Counted from the first letter of the stretch, positions 1 to 9,887 are shown. The stretch: DNA of 61,732 bases from Mycobacterium sp. ACS4331 (GCF_001667265.1 NZ_LZHW01000003.1:1-61732); one strand, 5' to 3'. Translations and numbers: made by a program. The notes: generated by a model from the sequence alone, not told the origin.

Positions 1-107
1 ACCCGCGCCCGGGGGGGGGGGGCGAGGGGGTTTTTGGCGGCCGCCGCCGGGGGGGGGGGGGGGGGGGGGGCGGGCCCCCCCCCCCCCCCCCCCACTCGAA
101 GCGGAGA
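1..107. other. Homopolymer-rich contig edge
   Basis: This stretch consists almost entirely of long G runs, a block of C and one short T run, with no codon structure. Similar poly-G sequence occurs at the other end of the window. I read it as a low-quality read or assembly edge rather than chromosome. The nearest gene is complete, because its stop codon lies just inside at 108. Confidence 0.8.
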
Positions 108-1881
<1,774 letters not shown>

Positions 1882-1905
1882 GTCAATGATCCTTTCGTCA
1901 TCTTC

Positions 1906-1930
1906 GACCTACTGGTTGGTCGGGACTATA
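1906..1930 (-). promoter_or_regulatory. Promoter with GTTGGT-type dyad before the SDR/flavoprotein operon
   Basis: Reading the minus strand, a TATAGT -10 element (1925-1930) is followed by the imperfect palindrome GACCAACCAGTAGGTC (1906-1921), which would cover the transcription start. The -10 itself lies between GGTCGG and CCGACC arms. A related GTTGGT half-site lies before the thiolase gene and in the mcr/echA divergent region. A TetR-type operator is inferred; the regulator is unknown. Confidence 0.5.
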
Positions 1931-2052
1931 CCGACCGCTGTGCCGCAGGTCTCACGGCCCTCCCCCAAGGCACGACGCGACATCTGTTTCAACGCCATGA
2001 CGGCACTGAAACAACGAGGTAACCTGGCTGATGGAGCCCTGTTCTCGGGCTC

Positions 2053-2100
2053 GCGGACGAGGGAGCAGTACCCGCACCGGACAAGACTGACTCAGGAAGG
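2053..2100 (+). ncRNA. Guanidine-III riboswitch (mini pseudoknot) with adjacent Shine-Dalgarno
   Basis: The 41 bases 2053-2093 match the guanidine-III (ykkC-III) class: conserved ACGAGG, a central GTACCCG and a 3' GGACAAGAC. P1 pairs GCGG (2053-2056) with CCGC (2072-2075). P2 pairs GAGCAGT (2063-2069) with ACTGACTC (2086-2093), with one bulged A. The two helices interleave as an H-type pseudoknot. P1 differs from the CCGG/CCGG helix I remember from Thermobifida fusca in a compensatory way. AGGAAGG follows directly at 2094-2100, seven bases before the SMR gene ATG, so ligand-stabilised P2 would control ribosome access. The downstream genes are guanidinium-type SMR exporters, as expected for the class. 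Confidence 0.88.
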
Positions 2101-2107
2101 TCTTGCC

Positions 2108-2422
2108 ATGGCATGGCTGGTGTTGGTGATCTCCGGGTTGTTTGAGGCCGTCTGGGCCATCGCACTGGGTGCATCCAATGGATTTCGGCGTCCGATCCCG
2201 GTTCTCGTGTTCGTCGTCGGGACCGTGGCAGCCCTCGGTGGCCTGGCGTATGCGATGACAGAGCTGCCCGTGGGCACCGCGTACGCGGTCTGGATCGGCA
2301 TCGGCGCCACTGTCACGGTGCTGTGGTCAACCCTCGTCGGCAACGAGCACATGACGACAAAGAAGGCGCTGCTGCTCACGCTGCTCATCGGCAGCGTGGG
2401 CGGCCTGAAGGCGGTGAGCTGA
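2108..2422 (+). CDS. SMR efflux subunit A, Gdx/SugE type (guanidinium exporter)
   Basis: A 104-residue small multidrug resistance protein with four predicted transmembrane helices. The essential membrane Glu13 is present in helix 1, and the signature GTAYAVW (56-62) marks the SugE/Gdx branch rather than promiscuous EmrE types. Members exchange guanidinium for protons as dimers. The ATG at 2108 was chosen because AGGAAGG sits seven bases upstream and because it gives the standard family length. The stop is followed after one base by the ATG of a second SMR gene, so this is a paired (heterodimer-type) system. Expression is predicted to be controlled by the guanidine-III riboswitch immediately upstream. 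Confidence 0.93.
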   Translation: MAWLVLVISGLFEAVWAIALGASNGFRRPIPVLVFVVGTVAALGGLAYAMTELPVGTAYAVWIGIGATVTVLWSTLVGNEHMTTKKALLLTLLIGSVGGLKAVS

Positions 2423-2423
2423 G

Positions 2424-2816
2424 ATGGCGTGGTTGGTGCTGATGGTGAGTGCGGTGCTGGAGGCGGCCTGGGCCACCGCCCTGGGCCACTCCAACGGCTT
2501 CTCCCAGTGGGGGCCGACGGTCGTGTTCGCCATCACGTTCGCGCTCAGCATGGCCGGCCTGGGTTGGGCCGCTCGACGCATCCCCATCGGCACGGCGTAC
2601 GCGGTGTGGACCGGGGTGGGCGCCGCGCTCACGGTCGGTTTCGCGCTGCTGACCGGCCAGGAGGCGGCGTCGGCGGTCAAACTCGTCTTCATCGCCGGCA
2701 TCATCGTGGCCGTCGCCGGCCTGAAACTGGTGTCGGCGCAGACACCCACCGAGGACACCGAGCCGGCGCCCAAGCGCCAGCTGGTGTCCTCGTCTCCTCG
2801 AACGTCAACGTCCTAG
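2424..2816 (+). CDS. SMR efflux subunit B, Gdx/SugE type
   Basis: A 130-residue partner of the preceding SMR protein. It has four predicted transmembrane helices, Glu13 in the first, and GTAYAVW before the third. It exceeds the usual 105-110 residues through a polar C-terminal tail of about 25 residues rich in Thr, Glu, Pro and Ser, which may help fix opposite orientation of the two subunits (inference). Its ATG lies one base beyond the partner's stop, implying translational coupling and 1:1 synthesis. It ends four bases before the convergent mcr stop. Confidence 0.92.
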   Translation: MAWLVLMVSAVLEAAWATALGHSNGFSQWGPTVVFAITFALSMAGLGWAARRIPIGTAYAVWTGVGAALTVGFALLTGQEAASAVKLVFIAGIIVAVAGLKLVSAQTPTEDTEPAPKRQLVSSSPRTSTS

Positions 2817-2820
2817 AGCG

Positions 2821-3906
2821 TCAGCTCCAGTCGCGCAGAACGGCCTCGGTGTCCTCGCCGGGCACCCGCGGCGGCGTCGGGGTGCCGGGCTGCGACCGGG
2901 AGAAGCGCGGCGCCGGGCGTGGCTGCAGGCCGTCGTTGCCGGCGTCATAGAAGGTGTCACGTTCGGCCACGTGCGGTTCATCGAGCACCTCACCGAACGA
3001 CAGCACCGGCGTCACGCACGCGTCGGTGCCGTTGAAAACCTTGGCCCAGTGGTCGCGGTCGTGCTTGGCGAAGGTCTCGGCGAAAATCTCTTTGAGCTTC
3101 GGCCACCCGGCGACGTCGTTCTGGGCCGGCAGGTCGGCCGGGTCAAGACCGAGACCTTCGAGCATCGCGGCGTAGAACTGCGGCTCGATGGGGCCCACGG
3201 CGACGTACTTACCGTCGGCGGTTTCGTAGGTGTCGTAGTACGGCGCGCCGGTGTCGAGCATGTTGGTGCCGCGCTCATCGGACCACATGCCGCTGGCCCG
3301 GAACGCCCACATCATCTGGATCAGCACGCTGGAACCGTCGATCATCGCGGCGTCGACCACCTGGCCCTTGCCCGAGGTCTGACGCTCATAGAGCGCCGCG
3401 AGGATACCGACGAGCAGGAACATCGATCCACCGCCGAAGTCACCGGCGAGGTTCAGCGGCGGCACCGGACGCTCACCCTTGCGGCCGATGGCGTGCAGCA
3501 CGCCGTTGAGCGAGATGTAGTTGATGTCGTGACCGGCCTGCAGTGCGCGCGGGCCGTCCTGGCCCCAGCCGGTCATCCGGCCGTAGATGAGGCGCTCGTT
3601 GACCTTGGCGCAGTCCTCGGGCCCCAGTCCCAGACGCTCGGTGACGCCCGGACGGAAACCCTCGATCAGCACGTCGGCCCTGCTGATCAGGTCCAGCACC
3701 AGCTGCCTGCCCTCGTCCGACTTGAGGTCGGCGGCCACCGAACGACGGTTGCGCAGCATCGCATCCCGGCTGGGGTTGGAGCTCTTCGACGGGCGCTCGA
3801 CCCGGACGACGTCGGCACCGAGGTCGCCGAGGATCATCGCCGCATGCGGCCCCGGTCCGATTCCGGCCAGCTCTACAACTCGCAACCCCTGAAGCGGTCC
3901 CGCCAC
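2821..3906 (-). CDS. mcr: Alpha-methylacyl-CoA racemase
   Basis: A 361-residue family III CoA-transferase-fold enzyme. It epimerises the 2-methyl branch of (2R)-acyl-CoAs such as pristanoyl-CoA and the C27 cholesterol side chain, so that beta-oxidation can continue. With the GTG at 3906 as start, the catalytic residues known for the M. tuberculosis enzyme fall at identical positions: His126 in QAGHD, Asp156 in AGDF and Glu241 in IEPQF. A longer GTG start at 3915 is possible, but an AAGGG Shine-Dalgarno fits 3906 better. It is divergent from a crotonase gene and close to the Rv1144-type SDR, the same arrangement as Rv1142c-Rv1144. Confidence 0.95.
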   Translation of the reverse strand: MAGPLQGLRVVELAGIGPGPHAAMILGDLGADVVRVERPSKSSNPSRDAMLRNRRSVAADLKSDEGRQLVLDLISRADVLIEGFRPGVTERLGLGPEDCAKVNERLIYGRMTGWGQDGPRALQAGHDINYISLNGVLHAIGRKGERPVPPLNLAGDFGGGSMFLLVGILAALYERQTSGKGQVVDAAMIDGSSVLIQMMWAFRASGMWSDERGTNMLDTGAPYYDTYETADGKYVAVGPIEPQFYAAMLEGLGLDPADLPAQNDVAGWPKLKEIFAETFAKHDRDHWAKVFNGTDACVTPVLSFGEVLDEPHVAERDTFYDAGNDGLQPRPAPRFSRSQPGTPTPPRVPGEDTEAVLRDWS

Positions 3907-3963
3907 GTTGTCCACCCTTCACCCGAATTTCGTTGACGTGTGATCTGCATCTTCTCACCGGCT

Positions 3964-3984
3964 CCCAACCAACTGACGGGTGGG
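3964..3984. promoter_or_regulatory. Imperfect dyad in the mcr/echA divergent promoter region
   Basis: CCCAACC and GGGTGGG (one mismatch) flank AACTGAC in the 115-base divergent intergenic region. The minus-strand core AGTTGGTTGG resembles elements before the thiolase and SDR operons. It is a plausible binding site for a regulator of these fatty-acid genes. No regulator is assigned. Confidence 0.35.
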
Positions 3985-4021
3985 CTGTGCTGATGCGGTG
4001 TGGAGTTCCTATGGTGTGTTC

Positions 4022-4834
4022 ATGACGATCGCGGAAACCGGCCTGGACGCACTCACTCCCGTCGACGGGCTCGTCGTCGATCTGACCGACGGCGTGCTGT
4101 CGATCACCATCGATCGGCCCGACAGCCTCAACTCGGTGAACCCGAGCGTGTTCGCGGGGATGGCCGACGCCCTCGAGCGCGCCGCGACCGACCCCCGGGT
4201 GCGGGTCGTGCGCCTCGGCGGCACCGGACGCGGATTCTGCGCCGGCGCGGGCATCAGCGCCGACGACACCGGCAACGGGCACAACCCGATGGAGACGCTG
4301 CATCAGGGCAATCGCACGATCCGCGCGATCGTCGACTTCCCGCGTCCGGTGGTCGCGGTGGTCCAGGGTCCGACGGCCGGTATCGGCGTCTCGCTGGCGC
4401 TGGCCTCCGACCTGATCCTGGCGTCGGAGAAGGCGTTCTTCCTGTTGGCGTTCACCAAGATCGGACTGATGCCCGACGGCGGCGCCTCGGCCCTGGTGGC
4501 CGCGGCCATCGGCCGCGTGCGTGCGATGAAGATGGCGCTGCTGGCGGAACGCGTGACGGCCGCCGAGGCACTGGAGTGGGGCATGGTCAGCGCCGTGTAT
4601 CCGGCCGAGCAGCTTGAGGCCGAGGCCGATGCCGTGATCAAACGCCTGATCGCCGGCCCGGCGGTGGCCTACGCCAAGACCAAGCGCGCCATCAACGGCG
4701 CCACCCTCGGCGATCTGGACACCACGCTGGCCCACGAGACCGCGGGTCAGCACATCCTGCTCGGCGGGCCCGACTTCCACGAGGGCGTCACGGCCTTCCA
4801 GGAGAAGCGCGCACCGAACTTCACCGACATCTGA
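4022..4834 (+). CDS. Crotonase-fold protein, EchA10-like (possible enoyl-CoA isomerase)
   Basis: A 270-residue crotonase. The oxyanion-hole segments GFCAGAG (71-77) and GPTAGIG (117-122) are present. However, the two glutamates of classical enoyl-CoA hydratases are missing: the first position reads GVSLALASD and the second IGLMPDGG, leaving Asp152 as the only obvious acid. That pattern is shared with PaaG/enoyl-CoA isomerase-type crotonases, so double-bond isomerisation is at least as likely as hydration. The ATG at 4022 matches the usual N-terminus; an in-frame start further upstream would add an unlikely extension. It is divergent from mcr. Confidence 0.88.
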   Translation: MTIAETGLDALTPVDGLVVDLTDGVLSITIDRPDSLNSVNPSVFAGMADALERAATDPRVRVVRLGGTGRGFCAGAGISADDTGNGHNPMETLHQGNRTIRAIVDFPRPVVAVVQGPTAGIGVSLALASDLILASEKAFFLLAFTKIGLMPDGGASALVAAAIGRVRAMKMALLAERVTAAEALEWGMVSAVYPAEQLEAEADAVIKRLIAGPAVAYAKTKRAINGATLGDLDTTLAHETAGQHILLGGPDFHEGVTAFQEKRAPNFTDI

Positions 4835-4842
4835 CCCTCCCG

Positions 4843-4866
4843 CCGCCCAAACGTACGTTTGGGCGG
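4843..4866. terminator. Perfect 24-bp palindrome downstream of echA
   Basis: Twelve-base arms (CCGCCCAAACGT and its complement) abut without a loop and lie nine bases after the crotonase stop. The stem could end transcription. It is also the left end of a dispersed repeat with two relatives near 45.4-45.7 kb. Confidence 0.6.
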
Positions 4867-4910
4867 GAAAGTGCGAGTGATTCACGCCATTTCGTCGATC
4901 TCGGCGCGGA
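4845..4910 (+). repeat. Dispersed about 65-bp repeat, copy 1
   Basis: The unit begins CGCCCAAACG and contains GAAAGTGCGAGTGA, GCCATT and CGTCGATCTCGGCGCGG in fixed order. Copies 2 (45407-45472) and 3 (45615-45680) keep the same blocks and spacing with scattered substitutions. This copy has the best palindromic head. It lies between the crotonase and the MFS gene. Confidence 0.75.
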
Positions 4911-4953
4911 AAATCAGTGGACGCCGCGGAGGCCCCTCCAGGACCATCGCCTG

Positions 4954-6240
4954 GTGAGCACTGAACTGGAGCGGCAGTCGGAGGCGGGTGCCTCCGGCGG
5001 GTGGCGCGTGCTCGCCCCGTTCCGGTTCCGCGAATACCGCCTGCTGATCGCTGCGGTCTCTCTGTCGATCTTCGCCGAGGGCATGTGGGCCGTCGTGATG
5101 GCCCTGCAGGTCATGGAACTCGACCACGACCCCGCGGCGCTGTCGCTGGTGGCGACGTGCCTGGGCGCGGGCCTGGTGGGCTTCGTGCTGGTGGGCGGCA
5201 TCGCCGCCGACCGATTCCCGCAACGCGCGATCATTCTCGTGGTCGAGGCGGTCAACCTGGCCGCCGTCACGGTGGTCGCGGTCCTCGGCGCACTGGGTCT
5301 GCTGCGCGTCTGGCACATGGCCGTGGCCGCGGGCGTCCTGGGCATTGCGGCGGCGTTCTTCTTCCCCGCCTACAGCGCCTACCTGCCGCGCATCCTTCCG
5401 CCCGAGCAGCTGCTGGCGGCCAACGGAGTCGAGGGCGTCATGCGCCCCGTGCTCCAGCGCGCCGTCGGCCCAGCCGTCGCGGGACTCCTTGTCGGAGCGA
5501 CGTTTCCGACGCTGGGGTCGGTCACGGTCGCAGTCCTGTTCGCGCTGGCGCTGGCGCTTCTGGTGGCCACCCGCCCCGTGGGCAACGAAGTGGTGATCGA
5601 ACCCGCACGCGTCAAGGCGCGCGTCCTGACCGACTTGGCCGACGGCGTGCGGTTCATGGTGAAGACACCCTGGCTGCTGTGGACGCTGCTGTTCGCGAGC
5701 GTGTTCGTGCTGGTCGTGATCGGACCGCTGGAGGTGCTTCTGCCGTTCATTGCGACCGAACGCTTCGAGGACGGTGCCCGCAGTTACGGACTGGTCCTCG
5801 CGGCGTTCGGCATGGGTGGTGCCCTCGGTGCGCTCGGGGTGTCCTCGCGGCGTCTGCCGCGGCGCTATCTGACGGTGATGATGCTGATGTGGGGCGCCGG
5901 GTCGCTGCCGTTGATCGTGATCGGGTGGACGAGTTCGTTCTGGCTCATGGTCGTGGCGTCGTTCCTCGTCGGGGTGACCGACGGTGCGGGCACAGTCATC
6001 TGGGGCACGCTGCTGCAGCGCCGCGTGCCGCCGGAGATGCTCGGCCGGGTGTCGAGCCTGGATTTCTTCGTCTCGCTGGCGTTCATGCCCGTCTCGATGG
6101 CGATCGCGGGGCCGTTGTCGAAGGTGGTCTCGATGCAGACGATCTTCGCGGTGGCCGGCATCCTGCCGATCATCCTTGCGCTGATCGCGTTGGCCGCCGC
6201 CCGGATGCCGCGCGACGAGATCGCGCATCCGCTGTCCTGA
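4954..6240 (+). CDS. MFS transporter, EntS/MFS_3-type exporter
   Basis: A 428-residue polytopic protein with about twelve hydrophobic segments. It follows the major-facilitator layout, with an acidic/basic loop GIAADRFPQR (about 85-94) between helices 2 and 3. The halves are joined near residue 210, where VKARVLTDLADGVRFM is the linker typical of the enterobactin-exporter-like MFS_3 group. Such proteins export siderophores, macrolides or lipids; no substrate can be assigned. The GTG start gives a cytoplasmic N-terminus of about 25 residues. It is convergent with the CPBP gene, with a strong shared hairpin between. Confidence 0.85.
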   Translation: MSTELERQSEAGASGGWRVLAPFRFREYRLLIAAVSLSIFAEGMWAVVMALQVMELDHDPAALSLVATCLGAGLVGFVLVGGIAADRFPQRAIILVVEAVNLAAVTVVAVLGALGLLRVWHMAVAAGVLGIAAAFFFPAYSAYLPRILPPEQLLAANGVEGVMRPVLQRAVGPAVAGLLVGATFPTLGSVTVAVLFALALALLVATRPVGNEVVIEPARVKARVLTDLADGVRFMVKTPWLLWTLLFASVFVLVVIGPLEVLLPFIATERFEDGARSYGLVLAAFGMGGALGALGVSSRRLPRRYLTVMMLMWGAGSLPLIVIGWTSSFWLMVVASFLVGVTDGAGTVIWGTLLQRRVPPEMLGRVSSLDFFVSLAFMPVSMAIAGPLSKVVSMQTIFAVAGILPIILALIALAAARMPRDEIAHPLS

Positions 6241-6243
6241 TTC

Positions 6244-6309
6244 CCCGCGAGCAGACACAAACTCGCATAAAACCGAGCCAGAACGTGCGAGTTTGTGTCT
6301 GCTCGCGGG
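6244..6309. terminator. Bidirectional terminator hairpin with 24-bp perfect arms
   Basis: Arms 6244-6267 and 6286-6309 are perfectly complementary over 24 bases and enclose an 18-base loop. The element sits between the convergent MFS and CPBP stop codons. The inner arm reads GCGAGTTTGTGTCTGCTCGC, which resembles dispersed mycobacterial palindromic sequences. There is no strong U tract, as is common for mycobacterial terminators. Confidence 0.75.
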
Positions 6310-6334
6310 AGAGGGAGGCGCGCTGGAAAGGGAA

Positions 6335-7033
6335 CTAGACGCCGAACAGTGGCGGCAGCGCGAGCACCATGATCAGACCCCAGACCAGATGCGTCAGCAT
6401 CGGTGCCAGCACACCACCCGTCGCCCGGCGCTCGACTACACACACCAGACCGAGCACCACCGCTGCGAAACCGAGCATCGGGTTACCCGACGCCGAGGTC
6501 GCCACGATGTACAGCAGCGTCGAGATCAACACTGGCCGAGTGTTTCCCAGCGCGCTGTAGAGCGCGCCGCGGAAGAACAGCTCCTCGGCCAGCCCATTGG
6601 CCAGCGTGATGGCCACGACCAGCGCGAGGCTGCCCTGGTTGGCGAAGGCCAGCACGCGGGTGATCGGCCCCGCGATGACCTCGATCTCGCGCGCCACCAA
6701 GGCCCCCACGACGAACGCCGCGCCCACCGCCAGACCGACGCCCAGTCCCGTGAGCACGGGGCGTCGCTGCCTGCCCGCGACGGTCACCCAGCCCAGGTGC
6801 AGCGGGCCGGACAGCAGCGCCCCGCCCGCCCACACGATCGCCATCGCGATGGTCAGCCAGTAGAAGCTCGCATCACCCGGGGTGCGCGTCAGCGACAGGC
6901 TGAGCAGCACCGCGCCGAGCACAAGAACCGCGACGACGATCATGCGTCGCCGTCGCAGCACCGACGGCGACTCCCGTGGTGCGGCAGCCGCACCGGTCAC
7001 CAGGGCCGTGATCTGCTCGAGCACCCCGGTCAT
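6335..7033 (-). CDS. CPBP family intramembrane metalloprotease
   Basis: A 232-residue membrane protein with about seven hydrophobic segments. It carries the Abi/CAAX-protease motif EELFFRG (150-156) and a later His205 in PMLTHLVWG, consistent with intramembrane glutamate/histidine protease chemistry. Substrates of bacterial CPBP proteins are mostly unknown; some process bacteriocin-like peptides or prenyl-type anchors. Its ATG overlaps the upstream NAD-binding gene's stop as ATGA (7030-7033), so the two are translationally coupled. The usual family FxxxH block is poorly preserved, so activity is not certain. Confidence 0.85.
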   Translation of the reverse strand: MTGVLEQITALVTGAAAAPRESPSVLRRRRMIVVAVLVLGAVLLSLSLTRTPGDASFYWLTIAMAIVWAGGALLSGPLHLGWVTVAGRQRRPVLTGLGVGLAVGAAFVVGALVAREIEVIAGPITRVLAFANQGSLALVVAITLANGLAEELFFRGALYSALGNTRPVLISTLLYIVATSASGNPMLGFAAVVLGLVCVVERRATGGVLAPMLTHLVWGLIMVLALPPLFGV

Positions 7034-8178
7034 AACGGCCCGGGCTTTCCCAGCTTCCCGGAGATCGCGTCGAGGGCGTCCAGGCTCGCGCGCACCGCAC
7101 CCGCAACGGGTTTGGGCACCGCGGAGATCAGCCCAAGGGCTGGGTGGGCGAACGCCGGTGTGACCATGGCCGCCAACCGCTGGATTCGCAGCGCGTCACC
7201 GCCGGCCCACTCCGCGTCGGTGTCGGCCAGGTGGTGCGGATCCGAAAGCTGGTCCACGGGTTTGGGTTCGACGGGCTCCAGCGAGCGACTGATGGCGTCC
7301 TCGATGCCGACCAGTCCGCCGTCGGGGTCCGGCACGATGTCGCTGAGACGGTGCGCCGAGGCCGTCATCGGATAGTCCAGGGAGGCAACCAGATCCGCGG
7401 CCAGCCCGCCGGGGATCGGCAAGCCGACGGCGGTCAGCCAGGACAGTGCCGCGGTGTCGATGCCTCCCACGTCTATCCGCGCGCGCCGATTTCCGGCCAG
7501 CCGTGCGTAGGTGCGCATCAGATCACCGTATGTCGTGGTGGCCGGCCCGCAGATGTCGTAGGAGCCGGGCGGCACCTGGTCGGGGTCGGCCGAGGCCAGA
7601 AGATAGTGCAGCACATCGCGAATCGAGATCGGGTCCATCGGGTGCCGGGCCCACTTGGGCATCGGCATGAGCACGAATCGGTCCCCGGTGTAGCGCAGCA
7701 TCTCGAACGAGGTGGACCCGGCGCCGATGATCATCGCCGCCCCGAGCCACACCACCTCGGGGCCGCCGTCGACATGCAGTGCGTCGGCCACCTCGGCGCG
7801 GCTGGCCAGATGCTCCGACAGGGAGTCGTCGTCGGGCACGAAGCCGCCGAGGTAGACGATGCGCTTCACCCCGGCCGCCTTCGCGGCCTGCGCGACGTGG
7901 GTGGCCGCGGCGTTGTCGGCATCCCGGAAGCCGGGTTCTCCGATGCCGTGGAGCAGGTAGTAGAGGACGTCGACGGGACCGGCCGCGGCCACCGCGGCGG
8001 CCGTGCCGTCGGCGTCGGCCGCATCGAGCAGGACGGCGGTGACTCGGTCGATCCAGCCGTAGGCACCGAACTTGGCGGGATCCCGGCCGGCCACCGTGAC
8101 CTCATGCCCCGCGTCGAGCAGGGCCGTGACGAGCCGCGACCCGACATACCCCGAGGCCCCGGTGACCAGGATTCGCAT
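7030..8178 (-). CDS. NAD(P)-binding atypical SDR
   Basis: A 382-residue extended SDR-like protein with the Rossmann motif GASGYVGS close to the N-terminus and a YLLHGIG block typical of the NmrA/DUF2867-like NAD-binding group. It lacks a convincing Tyr-x-x-x-Lys active site, so it may be a sensor or an ubiquinone/flavin-type reductase subunit rather than a classical dehydrogenase. I start it at ATG 8178, because AGGGGGTG lies at the right distance. An in-frame GTG at 8187 overlaps that Shine-Dalgarno. Its stop overlaps the CPBP start. Confidence 0.82.
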   Translation of the reverse strand: MRILVTGASGYVGSRLVTALLDAGHEVTVAGRDPAKFGAYGWIDRVTAVLLDAADADGTAAAVAAAGPVDVLYYLLHGIGEPGFRDADNAAATHVAQAAKAAGVKRIVYLGGFVPDDDSLSEHLASRAEVADALHVDGGPEVVWLGAAMIIGAGSTSFEMLRYTGDRFVLMPMPKWARHPMDPISIRDVLHYLLASADPDQVPPGSYDICGPATTTYGDLMRTYARLAGNRRARIDVGGIDTAALSWLTAVGLPIPGGLAADLVASLDYPMTASAHRLSDIVPDPDGGLVGIEDAISRSLEPVEPKPVDQLSDPHHLADTDAEWAGGDALRIQRLAAMVTPAFAHPALGLISAVPKPVAGAVRASLDALDAISGKLGKPGPL

Positions 8179-8196
8179 CGATTTCACCCCCTGCGG

Positions 8197-8721
8197 TTAC
8201 CCACTGGCGCCGCGATGCACCTCAATCAGATGTTGATAGACCTCTGAGTTGTAGTGGTTGGCGGCCACCTCGGCGTCCGACAGCTCACGCCTGACCTTGC
8301 CGGGCACCCCCGCAACCAGTGACTTCGGCGGGATCACCATGCCCTGCGGCACCAGGGCGCTGGCCGCGATCAACGACCCCTTCCCCACGACCGCACCGTT
8401 GAGCACGACGGCGCCCATCCCGATGAGCACGTCGTCCTCGATCGTGCAGCCGTGCAGCACCGCATTGTGGCCGACACTGACCCCGGCGCCGACCGTCACG
8501 GGGAACTCCGGGTCGGTGTGCACGGTGACACCGTCCTGGATGTTGGACCCGTAGCCGATCTCGATGGGTTCGATCTCGGCGCGCAGCGTCGCGGAGTACC
8601 AGACGCTGGCCCGCGCGGCCAGGATCACGTCCCCGATCACGCTCGCGTTGGGCGCGACCCAGCTGTCGGCGTGCAGGCGGGGCGTCCGGCCCTTGATGGA
8701 GAGGATGAGCGGCTCAGGCAT
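8197..8721 (-). CDS. Gamma-class carbonic anhydrase-like hexapeptide-repeat protein
   Basis: A 174-residue left-handed beta-helix protein with successive hexapeptide repeats. The three histidines of gamma-carbonic anhydrases are seen in TVHTD and [11 protein letters not shown], and the C-terminal half carries the [13 protein letters not shown] turn. The family binds zinc or iron and hydrates CO2 or acts as an acyl/siderophore-associated protein. ATG 8721 is preferred over ATG 8730, because a TACGAT -10 element (8729-8734) lies exactly seven bases upstream, implying a leaderless message. Zinc ligands are present, but proven activity varies in this family. Confidence 0.88.
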   Translation of the reverse strand: MPEPLILSIKGRTPRLHADSWVAPNASVIGDVILAARASVWYSATLRAEIEPIEIGYGSNIQDGVTVHTDPEFPVTVGAGVSVGHNAVLHGCTIEDDVLIGMGAVVLNGAVVGKGSLIAASALVPQGMVIPPKSLVAGVPGKVRRELSDAEVAANHYNSEVYQHLIEVHRGASG

Positions 8722-9057
8722 GGGCGCCATCGTAAGGCGTGCGCACATTCGCGCTGGTACGCCCGCATCAGACCGGCGCCACTGGGCGGGCCGGCCGCGC
8801 GGCCACAACGACTCCCACGACGCCGCATTCCCGCTGGCAGGGGGCCTGCGGCTGATCCTGGACGCGTCCAGCGGCGGCGTCTCCCCACGCGCCCCACCCG
8901 TCACCGGGCAACGGGCCGTGTCGGTGCCGCGGCCGCGGTGTGCTTACGATTCCTGCTGGACAGACGCCATCTGGCGTCTCGCATGATGAGACGCGCGCCT
9001 CAGATCCGTAACGGCCGCACACGGCGCGACGACGTAAAGGCGACGAGAGGAGCCGAT
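8722..9057. other. Divergent intergenic region before the fasciclin gene
   Basis: This 336-base region has no coding signal. It holds the minus-strand promoter of the carbonic-anhydrase-like gene, a plus-strand TACGAT at 8945-8950 as a possible -10 for the fasciclin gene, and an 18-base inverted repeat at 8962. AGAGGAG (9046-9052) is the fasciclin ribosome-binding site. Confidence 0.5.
8962..8979. promoter_or_regulatory. Inverted repeat AGACGCCA-TC-TGGCGTCT
   Basis: Eight-base perfect arms with a two-base spacer lie about 12 bases downstream of a TACGAT -10 candidate and 79 bases before the fasciclin ATG. It could be an operator at the start site or a 5'-UTR hairpin. A second nested dyad, GTCTC/GAGAC, overlaps its right arm. 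Confidence 0.4.
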
Positions 9058-9822
9058 ATGACGACTCGATTGAAGACCCTTGGCGTGGCCGCGGCCGCAG
9101 CAGCCTTCGCCATCTCCATCCCCACCGCACTGACGGCCTATGCCGAGCCCGCCCCGGAGCCCACCCCGAGCCCGACCGCGACTCCCACCGTCTCCGCCAC
9201 GGTGCCCGATGTGCACGGCCCCAAGTGCGATGACTTCAAGAAGTCGCTGGGGGCGGCGGGCCAGCAGGGCCTGCTCAACCTGTCCGGCACCGACGCCATC
9301 GCGAGCATTCCCGACCTGAGCACGTTCAGCTCGGCCATCTCCGGCGGCCTGAACCCGGCCGTCAACATCGTCAGCGTCATCGACAACGGCCCGTACAACA
9401 TCTTCGCGCCCACCAACGAGGCGTTCGCCAAGCTCGACCCCGCCGAGCTCGAGGCGCTCAAGGCCGATCCGGCCAAGCTCACCGCCCTGGTCTACTACCA
9501 CATCGCGCTGGGAACGCTGGGTCCCGACGACATCCACGGCAAGCTCACCACGCAGGAGGGCTCTCAGATCACCATCACCGGCAAGGGTGGTGATCTGAAG
9601 TTCGACGACACCGCCAAGGTGGTGTGCGGCGGCATCACCGCGCAGAACGCCAAGATCTACATGATCGACACCGTGCTGTCGCCCGAGGGCGCACTGCCGG
9701 GCACCGCGACCACCACGACCTCGCCGACCAGCACCACGGAGACGACGGCCACCACGACGGGGGCCGCGGAGAGCACCGAGGCGACCCCGGCGACGACGAC
9801 CACGTCGGCCGAGTCGGAGTAG
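9058..9822 (+). CDS. Secreted fasciclin (FAS1) domain protein, MPT70/MPT83-like
   Basis: A 254-residue exported protein. A Sec signal peptide (about 1-29, ending AYA) is followed by a Pro/Thr-rich linker. A single FAS1 domain (about 70-205) follows, with the NIFAPTNEAFAKL and VYYHIALGTL boxes. A 45-residue Thr/Ser-rich tail could be O-mannosylated. There is no lipobox, so it should be released or wall-associated. FAS1 proteins mediate adhesion; MPT70/83 of M. tuberculosis are the closest known class. AGAGGAG supports the ATG. A strong intrinsic terminator follows. Confidence 0.92.
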   Translation: MTTRLKTLGVAAAAAAFAISIPTALTAYAEPAPEPTPSPTATPTVSATVPDVHGPKCDDFKKSLGAAGQQGLLNLSGTDAIASIPDLSTFSSAISGGLNPAVNIVSVIDNGPYNIFAPTNEAFAKLDPAELEALKADPAKLTALVYYHIALGTLGPDDIHGKLTTQEGSQITITGKGGDLKFDDTAKVVCGGITAQNAKIYMIDTVLSPEGALPGTATTTTSPTSTTETTATTTGAAESTEATPATTTTSAESE

Positions 9823-9833
9823 CAGACACAGGA

Positions 9834-9869
9834 AAAGCGCCCCGGAATCGAAAGATTCCGGGGCGCTTT
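9834..9869. terminator. Intrinsic terminator with GAAA tetraloop
   Basis: Sixteen-base perfect arms (AAAGCGCCCCGGAATC and its complement) enclose a GAAA loop and are followed by CTGTTT. It lies between the fasciclin stop and the convergent hydratase stop and can serve both strands. Confidence 0.9.
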
Positions 9870-9887
9870 CTGTTTGGGTTGCGGAGC

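Noticed and set aside
8944..8980. SigK-type promoter for the fasciclin gene
   Set aside because: A CCATCT resembling a SigK -35 is present, but no matching -10 is at the right distance.
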